Part shown: in pieces, positions 1 to 8,071 of the stretch
How positions within the stretch are numbered: the stretch's first letter is position 1
Layout: each line of letters starts with the position of its first letter
The notes under the pieces: model-generated
Told to the model about the DNA's origin: nothing
What the model saw: the letters and a program-made list of their open reading frames with translations, nothing else
The model's database searches: none
IMG/VR virus record: IMGVR_UViG_3300043570_003543
Location: 1 to 58,266 of that record
Strand: one strand, 5' to 3'
Source of the DNA: a virus
Length of the DNA stretch: 58,266 nucleotides
Made by a program: the position numbers and the translations under genes

Positions 1-932
1 ACGTTTACTCGGGTCTGCCAACAACAGCAGTAACCGATAGCCGTCTTGGTTCATTTGGTTCCGTACAGCGTGACCCAATGGTATTGCCACCAACACGTAC
101 AAAGCGTGTTCGTGACTTGTTCCCAGTTCGCAAGACAAACGCTGCTGTTATCGAATACTTCCGTCAGCTTGGTTTCACAACCTTGCAGGCTGGAGCAGGC
201 GTAAACAGTGCATCATCAGTTGCAGAGCGCAACGCCGGCAATACCGCATTCGGTATCAAGCCACAGTCTTCATTCGCCTTCGTTGGTGAGCAGGCTCCAG
301 TGCGCACACTTGCACATTGGGAAGCAGCACACCGCAACGTTCTTGCAGACGAGCCACAGCTTCGAAGCATTATCGACAACGAATTGATGTACGGTCTCCG
401 TCTCCTTGAGGATAACCAAATCCTTAACGGTAACGGTACTGGTGAAAACTTGTTGGGCGTTCGTAACACACCAAACATCCAGACATACAACTGGTCAAGC
501 GGTGCAACTCTGCCAGTGAAGGACACAAAGGCTGACGCGCTTCGCCGTGCGGCAACCCTTTCCTTCCTTGCTTACTACGAGCCAAGCGGCATCGTTCTTC
601 ACCCGAACGACTGGGAAGACATCGAACTTACTAAGGACTCACAAGGCCAGTACCTCATCGCAGTTTCGGTTGCAATGGGTGGCGAGCCACGCGTCTGGCG
701 TATGCCAATCGTTGACACTCCTGCAATGACTGAAGGTAAGGCACTTGTTGGAGCCTTCGGTACCGGAGCACAGTTGTACGACCGTGAAGAAGCAAGCATC
801 CGCATCAGCGAACAGCATTCGGACTTCTTCGTCCGTAACGCAATCGTTATCCTTGCAGAGCAAAGACTTGCGCTTGCTGTCAAGCGTCCAGAAGCATTCG
901 TTGAAGTAACCTTCGACAACGCACCAGCCTAA
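1..932 (+). CDS. HK97-fold major capsid protein, 5'-truncated
   Basis: The open frame runs from base 3 of the window to TAA at 930-932 with no start inside that suits the family, so the gene begins upstream; about 309 residues are visible. The protein shows the usual order of the HK97-type capsid family: a segment with DEPQLRSIID, the E-D-x-x-ILNGNGTGENLLGV stretch, a later LHPNDWEDIELTKD segment, then LVGAFGTGAQLYDRE, the SEQHSDFFVRN motif and a terminal RPEAFVEV. It would form the icosahedral shell. It is followed by a strong terminator, which marks the end of a highly expressed structural transcript. The missing N-terminus could hold a delta domain. Family call is confident; fold variant is not. 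Confidence 0.92.
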   Translation, partial: VYSGLPTTAVTDSRLGSFGSVQRDPMVLPPTRTKRVRDLFPVRKTNAAVIEYFRQLGFTTLQAGAGVNSASSVAERNAGNTAFGIKPQSSFAFVGEQAPVRTLAHWEAAHRNVLADEPQLRSIIDNELMYGLRLLEDNQILNGNGTGENLLGVRNTPNIQTYNWSSGATLPVKDTKADALRRAATLSFLAYYEPSGIVLHPNDWEDIELTKDSQGQYLIAVSVAMGGEPRVWRMPIVDTPAMTEGKALVGAFGTGAQLYDREEASIRISEQHSDFFVRNAIVILAEQRLALAVKRPEAFVEVTFDNAPA

Positions 933-946
933 TAAGCACTAAGCGG

Positions 947-986
947 AACCCCGCCTGTACCTTCGAACGGTACGGGCGGGGTTTTT
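947..986 (+). terminator. Rho-independent terminator after the capsid gene
   Basis: A 15-bp stem (947-961 with 969-983, only one G-T pair) closes a 7-base loop and is followed by a T run. It lies 15 bases after the capsid stop and should end the structural transcript. Confidence 0.93.
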
Positions 987-1024
987 GCCTTTTATAACCC
1001 AAAAACTATGAGAAGATATCTTAT

Positions 1025-1846
1025 ATGACTAATCCATTTGATGACATCGAAAAAACGTTTGAAGAACTTCAGGGCTTATCTGACCAAATAGAGGTAGAAC
1101 TAGCCCTTGAGCAAATAGCTAACCAGTCCATGATTGAGCTGAAGCATATTGAAATGCACCCAATATTCGATGAATATTACGGTTCTTTTGTTTTCCAAGA
1201 AGTACTAGTCAAAGGTTCAAAAAAACCAGTACTTAAAGACCCAAAGGGTGGCCTGACTGCTGCCGGACGAGCTTACTTCAAAAGAAAAGAAGGAGCTAGC
1301 TTGAAGCCAGGAGTAAAGGGGGCTGCCGATACTCCTGAAAAGATGAGAAGAAAAGGTTCTTTCTTGACTCGTTTCTTCACAAACCCATCAGGCCCTATGA
1401 AAGACGAAAAGGGCAGAGCAACTAGATTGGCTCTATCGGCTGCAGCCTGGGGCGAACCAGTACCTCAAAATATCGAAGACGCCAAAAAGCTTGCAGCAAA
1501 AGGAAGAAGAATGCTGGAAAGATACCAGAATTCTAAATCTAAGAAATCACATTTTTCTTACGACTACTTTAATAAGTTTTCGCCAGATAGTTATAACGAA
1601 TTTATTAATTCAGAAGAACTTAAAGGACTTATCCCTCCTGATGGAATGTTGTTCTTAAATGAATCCATGTCCGAAGAGCAGCAAGCGATACGCGCATCTC
1701 TTCGGAGAAGTGTCTCCGAACTAGCGCCTTCGTCCAAAACCGCATCACAGTCTTATATTTCAGAAGATTCAGAAGAACTAAAAAGAATGTCTAAGGCAGC
1801 AAAAATGATGAAACAGCGTCGTAAGGCTAAGCAAAAAAATGGCTGA
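1025..1846 (+). CDS. DUF6321-like phage protein
   Basis: 273 residues, first gene of a rightward operon after the capsid terminator. Residues about 76-165 carry the diagnostic string of conserved pieces: KGGLTAAGRAYF, then LKPGVKGAADTPEKMRRKGS, FLTRFFTNPSGPM, and TRLALSAAAWGEPVP followed by AAKGRRMLERY. As I recall it, this block is shared by proteins of marine and freshwater phages grouped as DUF6321; the function is unknown. The N-terminal 70 residues are acidic and helical; the C-terminus is Lys/Arg-rich and ends in KQKNG. It overlaps the next gene by 8 bases, so the two are probably translationally coupled. The domain name is from memory; the motif itself is plain in the sequence. Confidence 0.75.
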   Translation: MTNPFDDIEKTFEELQGLSDQIEVELALEQIANQSMIELKHIEMHPIFDEYYGSFVFQEVLVKGSKKPVLKDPKGGLTAAGRAYFKRKEGASLKPGVKGAADTPEKMRRKGSFLTRFFTNPSGPMKDEKGRATRLALSAAAWGEPVPQNIEDAKKLAAKGRRMLERYQNSKSKKSHFSYDYFNKFSPDSYNEFINSEELKGLIPPDGMLFLNESMSEEQQAIRASLRRSVSELAPSSKTASQSYISEDSEELKRMSKAAKMMKQRRKAKQKNG

Positions 1847-2240
1847 GCAATACTGGTACACAGCAAAAGTACTCAAGGTAATAGACGGAGACACTCTCGA
1901 CGTCATGATAGACCTAGGGTTCAGTATTCACCACAAAGCCAGAGTGAGGCTCTATGGAGTAAACACTCCAGAATCCCGTACAAAGGATTTGGCTGAAAAG
2001 GAAATGGGTCTAAAGGCAAAGAGTTTTACTTCAGACTGGACAACACGGCACTCTATTGTCTTTTTAAAGACAATCGCCGGCAAGGATGACAAGTACGGAA
2101 GAGTCTTGGCTCAAATATATTCCGACAAGGACGTCAAGTCCGAATTAACTGCATGCCTTAATCAGGACATAGTTTCATCGGGCTACGCTCGTGAGTACTA
2201 CGGCCAAGGGGATAAAACTTGGGAAGAATTTAAAAAATGA
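1839..2240 (+). CDS. Staphylococcal-nuclease-like (SNase/thermonuclease) protein
   Basis: 133 residues, close to a bare SNase domain. The expected motifs are in order: VIDGDTLDV (Ca-binding Asp), ARVRLYGVNTPES (first catalytic Arg and Glu), and DKYGRVLAQIY (second Arg), then SSGYAREYYG near the end. No signal peptide, so it should act in the cytoplasm or be packaged. It would hydrolyse DNA or RNA in a Ca-dependent way, perhaps degrading host DNA. It starts inside the preceding gene and shares 4 bases with the following one, forming a tight operon. Confidence 0.9.
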   Translation: MAEQYWYTAKVLKVIDGDTLDVMIDLGFSIHHKARVRLYGVNTPESRTKDLAEKEMGLKAKSFTSDWTTRHSIVFLKTIAGKDDKYGRVLAQIYSDKDVKSELTACLNQDIVSSGYAREYYGQGDKTWEEFKK

Positions 2241-2695
2241 ACGACAATACATGGGGTTCCTATAAAGGACCCATAAAAGGCCTTCGCATAGAAGTGAAAG
2301 CAGACGAATCCGCTAAATGCCCTACGGCAACAAAAGACGTTTCGGTAAACCTGCTTAATCGCAAAAAGGCAATCGCTGTTGCTGACTACGGCCCGCTTAA
2401 TCCAGAAGAGAAAAACGAAGAGTTCTGGTCCAAGCTTGCCGACGAGTGGGAAGTAAGCACCGAAGAGGCTAAGAAACAGAAATGCGGCAATTGCGCAGTT
2501 TTTATTGTCACCCCACAAATGAAGTCATGCATACAAGGCGGACTTGTCGGAGACGATAGAAAAGACGAATGGGAAGCAATAGACGAAGCTGGTGAACTAG
2601 GATACTGTGAAGCATTCGACTTTAAGTGCGCTTCTAAGAGAACTTGTCGCGCCTGGGTCACCGGAGGACCAATACGTGAAGAAAAAGATAAATAA
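2237..2695 (+). CDS. Cys-rich conserved phage protein, probable metal binder
   Basis: 152 residues. The C-terminal half has six cysteines in a recognisable order: KKQKCGNCAVF, then KSCIQGG, GYCEAFDFKC and RTCRAWVTGGPI. This arrangement is shared by small phage proteins of aquatic viruses; four to six Cys suggest a zinc or Fe-S site, but no catalytic residues are evident. The N-terminus contains NTWGSYKGPIKG and is otherwise charged. It overlaps the SNase gene by 4 bases (ATGA) and the following membrane gene by 20. Function unknown. Confidence 0.72.
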   Translation: MNDNTWGSYKGPIKGLRIEVKADESAKCPTATKDVSVNLLNRKKAIAVADYGPLNPEEKNEEFWSKLADEWEVSTEEAKKQKCGNCAVFIVTPQMKSCIQGGLVGDDRKDEWEAIDEAGELGYCEAFDFKCASKRTCRAWVTGGPIREEKDK

Positions 2696-2801
2696 CGTCA
2701 TTAACTGGCTAGCGGCAATTGTTTCAGCCGTTGTTGTGGCAAGAACAGCTATAAAGATGAAAAAAGCAGTGAGTCACCCCAACCCTGAAATGTGGGAATG
2801 A
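2676..2801 (+). CDS. Small single-pass membrane protein
   Basis: 41 residues from GTG at 2676. The start is chosen because a GGAGG box lies 8-9 bases upstream, inside the preceding gene. Residues 7-26 (starting NVINWLAAIVSAVVVARTAI) form one hydrophobic helix preceded by four Lys, then a basic and Pro-rich tail. It could be a holin-like or anchor peptide; the sequence gives no more. Its 3' end overlaps the convergent gene on the other strand by 28 bases. Confidence 0.6.
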   Translation: MKKKINNVINWLAAIVSAVVVARTAIKMKKAVSHPNPEMWE

Positions 2802-3157
2802 ATTTCGTGCTCGTCGCAAGACGTATAACGCATTCCTGATGTCTCCACCTTGCGTGGATATCCTGGTTCACCGCATTTCTCACATACGCTGAAAGAATCC
2901 TGCTCGATAGTAAGAATCAGTGAATTGACTTTACTATATTCTTCCATGTTTGAAAGATTGAAGTAAAAACGTAGTCCACCAAACTTTTCTTTTATTTGCA
3001 CAATCGTGTAATTCGGGTCCTGCGTAAATAAAACAGTATCGCATTTCCTTATTAATTCCGCCCAGCCATAACCACAGTCAATGGTTGCCGGTATGCCGTC
3101 AGCAAAACGGTCAAGGATGTTTTGGAAATCCGGGTCTGAACCTATGTTGATATTCAT
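2774..3157 (-). CDS. Conserved hypothetical protein with C-terminal zinc ribbon
   Basis: 127 residues. The N-terminal part includes CGYGWAELI, then VQIKEKFGGLRFYF, a motif found in a family of small hypothetical proteins from phages and bacteria. The C-terminal part has CEKCGEPGYPRK followed by a CDEH pair, consistent with a four-ligand zinc site. Last gene of the leftward group and convergent with the membrane-protein gene. Function unknown. Confidence 0.72.
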   Translation of the reverse strand: MNINIGSDPDFQNILDRFADGIPATIDCGYGWAELIRKCDTVLFTQDPNYTIVQIKEKFGGLRFYFNLSNMEEYSKVNSLILTIEQDSFSVCEKCGEPGYPRKVETSGMRYTSCDEHEIHSHISGLG

Positions 3158-3210
3158 GGCTAAATCCTATACTCGTTGCGCGTCGGGCAGGGCTTAGGCT
3201 TTGTAAGATT

Positions 3211-3285
3211 TGGTGCCCCATGAGAGAATCGAACTCCCGTAAAATGCTTAGAAGGCATTGACTTTATCCACTAAGTTAATGGGGC
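3211..3285 (-). tRNA. tRNA-Arg(TCT), CCA encoded
   Basis: On the minus strand, GCCCCAT pairs with ATGGGGC for the acceptor, the anticodon loop is CTTCTAA (anticodon TCT), the T arm is GGGAG-TTCGATT-CTCTC, and the discriminator A is followed by genomically encoded CCA. It reads AGA and AGG, which are common in the genes to the right. The upstream HNH gene runs 15 bases into its acceptor end. Confidence 0.93.
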
Positions 3286-3705
3286 CCGATATGAGTGCTT
3301 TGCCCAGTTAAATTGTTGTGCCGTTCTAATTTTATGACAATTTGCACATACAATATCGCATTTTTTAATTTCTTCGTATGCCGCTTTGTCTCTTCCAGTA
3401 TTTACCAAGTGAGACACATTGTACTCTTTTTCCCCACGATGGTCAAATTCTAAAACACGGATATCACTATTTCCGCAGTCCATACATGATTTATCTGCTA
3501 ACCATTCAATGAATTCTTTTTGAATCCTTAATTTTCTATCGTACGCTTTGTCGATATAGTATTTTTTATTTTCTTCATAATGCGTCTTAAAATAAACCTT
3601 CCTACACTCCCTACAGGAGCTTTGTAACCCATCTTTTTTTCCTACATTTTTAGCAAAACAATTTTTAGGTTTTACGGTTTTGCACGATGGGCATTCTTTG
3701 GTCAT
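3271..3705 (-). CDS. HNH homing-type endonuclease with zinc ribbon
   Basis: 144 residues from ATG 3705; an in-frame ATG at 3738 is an alternative, and neither has a good Shine-Dalgarno. The N-terminus has CPSCKTVKPKNCF and CRECRK (zinc ribbon). The core has CMDCGNSD, VLEFDHRG and CDIVCANCHKIRTAQQF, the usual layout of a zinc-finger HNH nuclease. It sits between a tRNA-Arg-like fragment and the intact tRNA-Arg, and its last codons overlap the tRNA. Such enzymes are usually selfish and cut a target site in related genomes. Confidence 0.85.
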   Translation of the reverse strand: MTKECPSCKTVKPKNCFAKNVGKKDGLQSSCRECRKVYFKTHYEENKKYYIDKAYDRKLRIQKEFIEWLADKSCMDCGNSDIRVLEFDHRGEKEYNVSHLVNTGRDKAAYEEIKKCDIVCANCHKIRTAQQFNWAKHSYRAPLT

Positions 3706-3740
3706 ATTTAAATTGTACACATTTGGGATTCTGACCATTG

Positions 3741-3784
3741 TTACTTTTAGAAGTCTGTTGCCTTATCCCTTGGGCCACCGACGC
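3741..3784 (-). pseudogene. 5' half of a tRNA-Arg(TCT)-like gene, no matching 3' half
   Basis: The minus strand reads GCGTCGG, then TGGCCCAAGGGATAAGGCA, very close to the D-arm region of many bacterial tRNA-Arg genes, then CTTCTAA as an anticodon loop. The anticodon stem does not close and no acceptor 3' strand follows; the HNH gene begins there instead. It looks like a decayed or split tRNA. It could also be chance similarity. Confidence 0.45.
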
Positions 3785-4353
3785 TAGAGGGTTGGTTTGT
3801 TCTTGCGAGAATGATACAGGTTTCTCTTTTGTTCGTTCAGTTTGTCCCGGTTCACGCGGTTGTACTCCTTCATGGACTCAATGTTTTTCCCTTTCCTTTT
3901 TAAGTCATTGATTCGTTTGCATTCCCTGCAGACCCTATATTCTTCACCAATTTGCCTGCCCTGTTTCTTTACATATACAAGAGGTTCGAACTCCTCAAAA
4001 GAATGACCCTTTTTACAGTGAGTCTGTTTTTTCGTCTGAGGGGGATTTCTTCCTTTTTTGAACATGTCCTTCATGTTTCCTGAATTTGTATCTAGAAAAA
4101 GATGTTCGGGGTTAACGCACGGCGGGTTGTCGCAATGGTGGCAGACAAGTAGGCCCTTTGGTACTTCACCTATATGAAAAAGGTAGCTTGAAACATGAGC
4201 CCCAATCGCCGGCCTGTCTTGGTAGTACTTGAACGAACCATACCCCTTACTCGTTGGTGCGCCAGTCCAAATCCAGCAATCTGGAAATTTATCGTTACCA
4301 GACTTATCGACCTTCTGAAAAAATCTTTCAATGAGAGGCATATTCTTAGCCAT
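3784..4353 (-). CDS. HNH endonuclease
   Basis: 189 residues from ATG 4353 (MAKNMPLIERFF), overlapping the end of the upstream HNH gene by 8 bases. Central motif: LLVCHHCDNPPCVNPEHLF followed by DTNSGNMKDMFKKGR, the classic HNH_3-type His-Asn-His core with two Cys pairs. A second Cys/His cluster (THCKKGH, then CRECKR) forms a likely zinc ribbon near residue 140. The front has PDCWIWTG, typical of these phage enzymes. Tandem with a paralogue and next to the reductase gene, a frequent home for such elements. Confidence 0.9.
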   Translation of the reverse strand: MAKNMPLIERFFQKVDKSGNDKFPDCWIWTGAPTSKGYGSFKYYQDRPAIGAHVSSYLFHIGEVPKGLLVCHHCDNPPCVNPEHLFLDTNSGNMKDMFKKGRNPPQTKKQTHCKKGHSFEEFEPLVYVKKQGRQIGEEYRVCRECKRINDLKRKGKNIESMKEYNRVNRDKLNEQKRNLYHSRKNKPTL

Positions 4354-4978
4354 TTTTTTTCTTTTCGTTTCTAATTCGCATACACTCCGCGCACGTCCGA
4401 TACTTTCGCCCACTTTTTTTCACGAACCACTTCTCCCCATAAACACTAAAGTCATGACCTTTTCTACAGTGGTTTAGTTTTTTAGGCTCTATTCCCTTTT
4501 CCTCGCGTCTGCGCGCAAGTCGCTCTTTCTTCCATCTTTTGTGACAAGCCTTACAATCCCGTGTGACAAAACCGGTATGTTTGCTGATTCTGTGGATTGT
4601 GTTTTCCTCATCATAGAGATGACCGTGTTTGCAGTGCGTCTTTCTGCTCTCTTTATGATTCCCGTGCGTAACCGAATAGCGCTGATTGTGAGAACGGGTC
4701 TCAGCTTCTAAATGGTCCGGACGAACACATGGAGGGTTGTTACATGTATGGCAAACTTCGCGCCCTTCTGGGACTCGCTTGCCATTTGCTTTTTGCCAGC
4801 TATAAACATGGGCACCAAGTTTCTTGTTTACCCCATCTTGCTTGATTGCAAAGTGACCATATTTTTTCACAACATAGCCAGTCCATTCCCAACAGTCTGG
4901 ATAATCTGGATTAGGTCCAGATTTGTCTACCTTCTCCCAGAAACGTTCTTCTTCTGGTATTGGTTTTCTTCCTGCCAT
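4346..4978 (-). CDS. HNH endonuclease, paralogue of its downstream neighbour
   Basis: 210 residues. Same architecture as the next gene: PDCWEWTG, CHTCNNPPCVRPDHLEA with the RSHNQRYS tail of the core, then THCKHGH and CKACHKRW. A further repeat NHCRKGHDFSVYG plus CAECMRIRN near the C-terminus suggests two zinc ribbons. It begins 4 bases after the reductase stop, so it is probably co-transcribed with the reductase. The pair may have arisen by duplication followed by divergence. Confidence 0.9.
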   Translation of the reverse strand: MAGRKPIPEEERFWEKVDKSGPNPDYPDCWEWTGYVVKKYGHFAIKQDGVNKKLGAHVYSWQKANGKRVPEGREVCHTCNNPPCVRPDHLEAETRSHNQRYSVTHGNHKESRKTHCKHGHLYDEENTIHRISKHTGFVTRDCKACHKRWKKERLARRREEKGIEPKKLNHCRKGHDFSVYGEKWFVKKSGRKYRTCAECMRIRNEKKKNG

Positions 4979-4982
4979 GTGT

Positions 4983-6908
4983 CTACTTTACTGGGCAGGC
5001 TCCTGTTGCGCAATCTTCCATGTCAATTTCTCCGTCAAACTTTGACTGAACAAGTGGAATAGTGAAATCAATCTTTGCGACAGTCTTTTCATATTCTTCT
5101 TTTGTAATTTCCTCGTATGGAGGAAGAACGAAGTTATGGTCTGTGTGAAGAAGGAATGAAACAGACTTAACGCTGTCGTTGTAATTCTTTGAAAGCCATT
5201 GCTTGATTTCTTCAAGTTCTTCTTTTCTGTAATACACAGTTACCGAGACGGCATTGTCTGCCCATTCTGTCTGAAGCTTCTTGACCCACTCCAATTGCTG
5301 AACTGCTGTCATTTCGCTGACCAAAATTGACCCCTGCGGTGATTCACAAGGGAACTCAACAACATAACGGGTGTGGTCTTCTCGTCCATCGATGCCAATA
5401 TCCCAGACGACCTTGTAACCCCTCTTGCGACAGGCTTCTACGAGCGGGTCGTTCGAGCCAAAACGGACCCTACGGGTGTAATAGGCTGCAAAGGCCGGAT
5501 GTATGCCCGGAGTGACTCCAGGGAGCAGAGAGAGCGTCCCAGAGGGCTGTACGGTGGTAAGACGGATGGACTTCGGAAAGCCTTTTTCTGCTGAGTACTC
5601 GGCGTCAAGGTCACGAAGGTAGTCGTATGTCGTGGAGAGCCAAGAAACCTGCTGTTCGGAGGCTTGAAGCACTCCTGTGACGCTTTGTCCAATTCTGGCG
5701 TTCTTGCGAACAATCTTGGTTGTCTTTTCAAACGGGTAAGAAAGTCGTGTTATCTGCTTTTGTGTCATATAAAGAAGACGAGAGATAGACATCAACTGTT
5801 TTACGGACTCTACGTTCGGCAGGAAGATTGTGGACAAGTTGCACGACTCTCCATCTGCTAGGCCAATTTCAGCGCATGGATTAAAGCCTTCAATTGAGTT
5901 GTCAACGTTCTTTTCGCCAAGTCGACCAACGGCTCTTGCAAGCTTTCTGTTAAGGAATCCGTATGGTTCGCCAGAACCGTCGTAACCCTTCCAAATCTCA
6001 GCAGGAATCTCGTCCCAACCATCGGCATAGATAGAGTTGTTGCTGTTTGCTCGCCATGCAGGAATGTTTCCACTTCCCCAGTTCTTGGCACGCTGGAAAA
6101 GAACGTCGTCAGGGTCACCTGCGGCTATTTGCGCCGACCGACGCGACGAGCCGGAAACAACAACGCGACCAATAATGTTACAAATATCCAAAACATCGAT
6201 AGACCGAAGCTTCTTTCCTACTCTGTTTTCCAGAACCTTGCAGATATCCTCCACGCCCTCAATAAGAGCGCCAGGACCCGATGCGGTTCCGCCCATCTTG
6301 CTCAACTTTGCTCCGTACTCTCGTACAAGAATTGTTGAATAAGTAAAAGACTTACCAGTATCAAAGTATGACTTCAATACGGCATGTAGTAGACGGCTCC
6401 AGCCCTCTCGTGAGTCTGGAACAATAATATTTGCATCGTTTGTTCTTTCGTGCGAGATAACAACGCCAGATTTGACCTTTGGAAGGTCGTGAATCTTTGA
6501 ACGCTCTACTGAAAAACCAACTCCGCCGCCAAGCATCAAGTAATTGAAAAGAAACTCAAAGTCATCTATCTTTTCAATGTTTGTGAAGTAGCAGTTGTTC
6601 AAGGATGCTCCGCCAAAAGATTCAACCATTGGGGTTCCAAGCTGCCAAAGCGCCCTACCGCTTACTGAGCACCTCAAGTGATACATGTGGTCAAAAAGTT
6701 CTTCGGCTTCTTCTCTAGTGTAAGGAACGCCGATAGCAACTGCTCCATTGACAACTCGCTGAATTGTTTCAGCCCATGTTTCTATGTTTCCATTCTCTTT
6801 CAAGCGACCATAGGTGCGCAAAAAAACGATTTCTCCCATTCCGTTAAAGCCCCAAGGGACTTGCTTGTTCGCGTATGAAGCAATAAATTCATCGTCAATG
6901 AGGTTCAT
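4983..6908 (-). CDS. nrdJ: Class II adenosylcobalamin-dependent ribonucleotide reductase (monomeric RTPR type)
   Basis: 641 residues. It reduces ribonucleotides to deoxyribonucleotides, using B12 to make the thiyl radical. Visible motifs: SLNNCYFTN (first redox Cys), FNPCAEIGL (radical Cys and Glu), GESCNLSTI (partner redox Cys), TVQPSGTLSLLPGVTPGIHP (substrate loop) and a C-terminal CATGACPVK that resembles the shuttle Cys pair of the Lactobacillus RTPR. It is somewhat shorter than the roughly 740-residue RTPR, as in phage versions. A CAGGAAAT box precedes the ATG. No B12 riboswitch is seen in the 89-base leader. The thioredoxin at 24144 is the natural reductant. Confidence 0.95.
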   Translation of the reverse strand: MNLIDDEFIASYANKQVPWGFNGMGEIVFLRTYGRLKENGNIETWAETIQRVVNGAVAIGVPYTREEAEELFDHMYHLRCSVSGRALWQLGTPMVESFGGASLNNCYFTNIEKIDDFEFLFNYLMLGGGVGFSVERSKIHDLPKVKSGVVISHERTNDANIIVPDSREGWSRLLHAVLKSYFDTGKSFTYSTILVREYGAKLSKMGGTASGPGALIEGVEDICKVLENRVGKKLRSIDVLDICNIIGRVVVSGSSRRSAQIAAGDPDDVLFQRAKNWGSGNIPAWRANSNNSIYADGWDEIPAEIWKGYDGSGEPYGFLNRKLARAVGRLGEKNVDNSIEGFNPCAEIGLADGESCNLSTIFLPNVESVKQLMSISRLLYMTQKQITRLSYPFEKTTKIVRKNARIGQSVTGVLQASEQQVSWLSTTYDYLRDLDAEYSAEKGFPKSIRLTTVQPSGTLSLLPGVTPGIHPAFAAYYTRRVRFGSNDPLVEACRKRGYKVVWDIGIDGREDHTRYVVEFPCESPQGSILVSEMTAVQQLEWVKKLQTEWADNAVSVTVYYRKEELEEIKQWLSKNYNDSVKSVSFLLHTDHNFVLPPYEEITKEEYEKTVAKIDFTIPLVQSKFDGEIDMEDCATGACPVK

Positions 6909-6997
6909 AATTTCCTGTCAGGTAGGTCACTTAATAACTGTGAGTAAATGAGTGTAGCGCAAAAACGAATAAAGAAAAAGTCGAGAGACGATGAAAT

Positions 6998-7327
6998 TTA
7001 TTTTATGAAACCGTATTCTTTTGCGGTGGTCAAAGGAATGTTTTTTCCCTTTTTAAAGACAAGAATCTTCGTAATTATGCCGGGTGCAATTTCACGTTCT
7101 TCAAAATAATCTTCTTCAATATAAAAAGTTAACGAGTTGTCTAACGAAGATGAAGTGTTGTATCCCCATATTGTCTCCGGAGCGGGAGTATCTCCTACGC
7201 AGTCCCCAGTAGGGTGACCACAGACCGGACATGGTTGTCTGTCTGCCCTGTGGATATCTATTCCGGAGGAGTCGTTTCTAAAGAGCGATGATTCGCCAAA
7301 TCCAGCGCTGTTATAAAATTCAGACAT
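6998..7327 (-). CDS. Hypothetical protein with CPVCGHPTGDC motif
   Basis: 109 residues. The N-terminal half has RADRQPCPVCGHPTGDCVGD, a compact Cys cluster that may bind zinc and is seen in small actinophage proteins next to head genes. The C-terminal half has a beta-rich segment (LTFYIEEDYFEEREI) and ends in TAKEYGFIK. No function can be assigned. It lies between the reductase and the 212-residue unknown gene on the same strand, with 13 bases separating it from the latter. Confidence 0.6.
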   Translation of the reverse strand: MSEFYNSAGFGESSLFRNDSSGIDIHRADRQPCPVCGHPTGDCVGDTPAPETIWGYNTSSSLDNSLTFYIEEDYFEEREIAPGIITKILVFKKGKNIPLTTAKEYGFIK

Positions 7328-7340
7328 AATATAAGTTTAC

Positions 7341-7979
7341 TTAAATTAATCTCTGCATTATAAAACCTAGGTCGGAAATCTTAGATGTTGCTGTGGTTAG
7401 ATTGTCTCCAATGACGGAATCGTCTGGGTCCATCTGCAAAACCCTGCGGAGCATGGTCGGGTACTTGGTCTGGCGAGTGTATTCGTCGGCTTTTTCTGGA
7501 TAAACCAACACCTCTTTCCAGCTCACTTTTCTGCCTACTTCAATCTTGTACGGCGCTGCAACCATTGAAACGGGAGAAACGTGGTCAGTATCTTCATCAA
7601 TGGACGTGTGGCTAACGGTTATGCATTCGTAAACCGGGAGACTTTGGTCAGCAAAAGCGGTGGCAAGGTCCATGTTCTTGGTCTTATAAGAGTCCAGGGA
7701 GCAATATCCTTCTGAAACCATAGTTATCGCAGTTGACCACATGTCCGTCCTGAGGACTTTGCATAACTCTTTACATCTATTAAATCTAGTTTCAGGGTCA
7801 AGCTTGCCAGTTTCCCCATTCATTTGGCAAATCGCTATGAGGGTGTTATCTAGCCATGCTAAAAAATGAATCGAGAGCTCTTCTCCTAGTCCATGTTCAC
7901 TGACTGCTTCATCCTTGGCCATTTGGGCCGAGGTCAATGCCAGTGCCATTTTACTAAAATCATTTACATATTGCTCCAC
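7341..7979 (-). CDS. Hypothetical protein, 212 aa
   Basis: I do not recognise it. It is soluble, without signal peptide or membrane helix, mostly helical in the first 110 residues with three Cys (ICQMNGETG, RCKELCKVL) and more beta-rich later (YKIEVGRKVSWKEVLVYPEK). First gene of the leftward group; it faces away from the basic-protein gene at 8072, so the 92 bases between must hold divergent promoters. Confidence 0.65.
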   Translation of the reverse strand: MEQYVNDFSKMALALTSAQMAKDEAVSEHGLGEELSIHFLAWLDNTLIAICQMNGETGKLDPETRFNRCKELCKVLRTDMWSTAITMVSEGYCSLDSYKTKNMDLATAFADQSLPVYECITVSHTSIDEDTDHVSPVSMVAAPYKIEVGRKVSWKEVLVYPEKADEYTRQTKYPTMLRRVLQMDPDDSVIGDNLTTATSKISDLGFIMQRLI

Positions 7980-8011
7980 GAAAAAATCTTAGTCAATGAC
8001 CCCCGGAATCC

Positions 8012-8038
8012 GGGTAAACAAATAAAGTTGTTTTACCC
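8012..8038. promoter_or_regulatory. Imperfect inverted repeat between divergent genes
   Basis: GGGTAAAC at 8012-8019 and GTTTTACCC at 8030-8038 form an inverted repeat with one unpaired base. It lies midway between two divergent starts, a plausible operator or promoter overlap. No regulator is identified. Confidence 0.4.
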
Positions 8039-8071
8039 TGTACGACATACCCGTACGCTATTGTTTTAGCC

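Noticed and set aside
3180-3186. CCGACGC on the minus strand as the missing 3' acceptor of the broken tRNA-Arg
   Set aside because: It matches GCGTCGG of the 5' half, but no T arm precedes it, and a 7-base match within 600 bases is not rare enough.
6909-6997. A B12 riboswitch ahead of the reductase
   Set aside because: The leader is only 89 bases to the next gene and shows no B12-box-like sequence or multi-stem structure.
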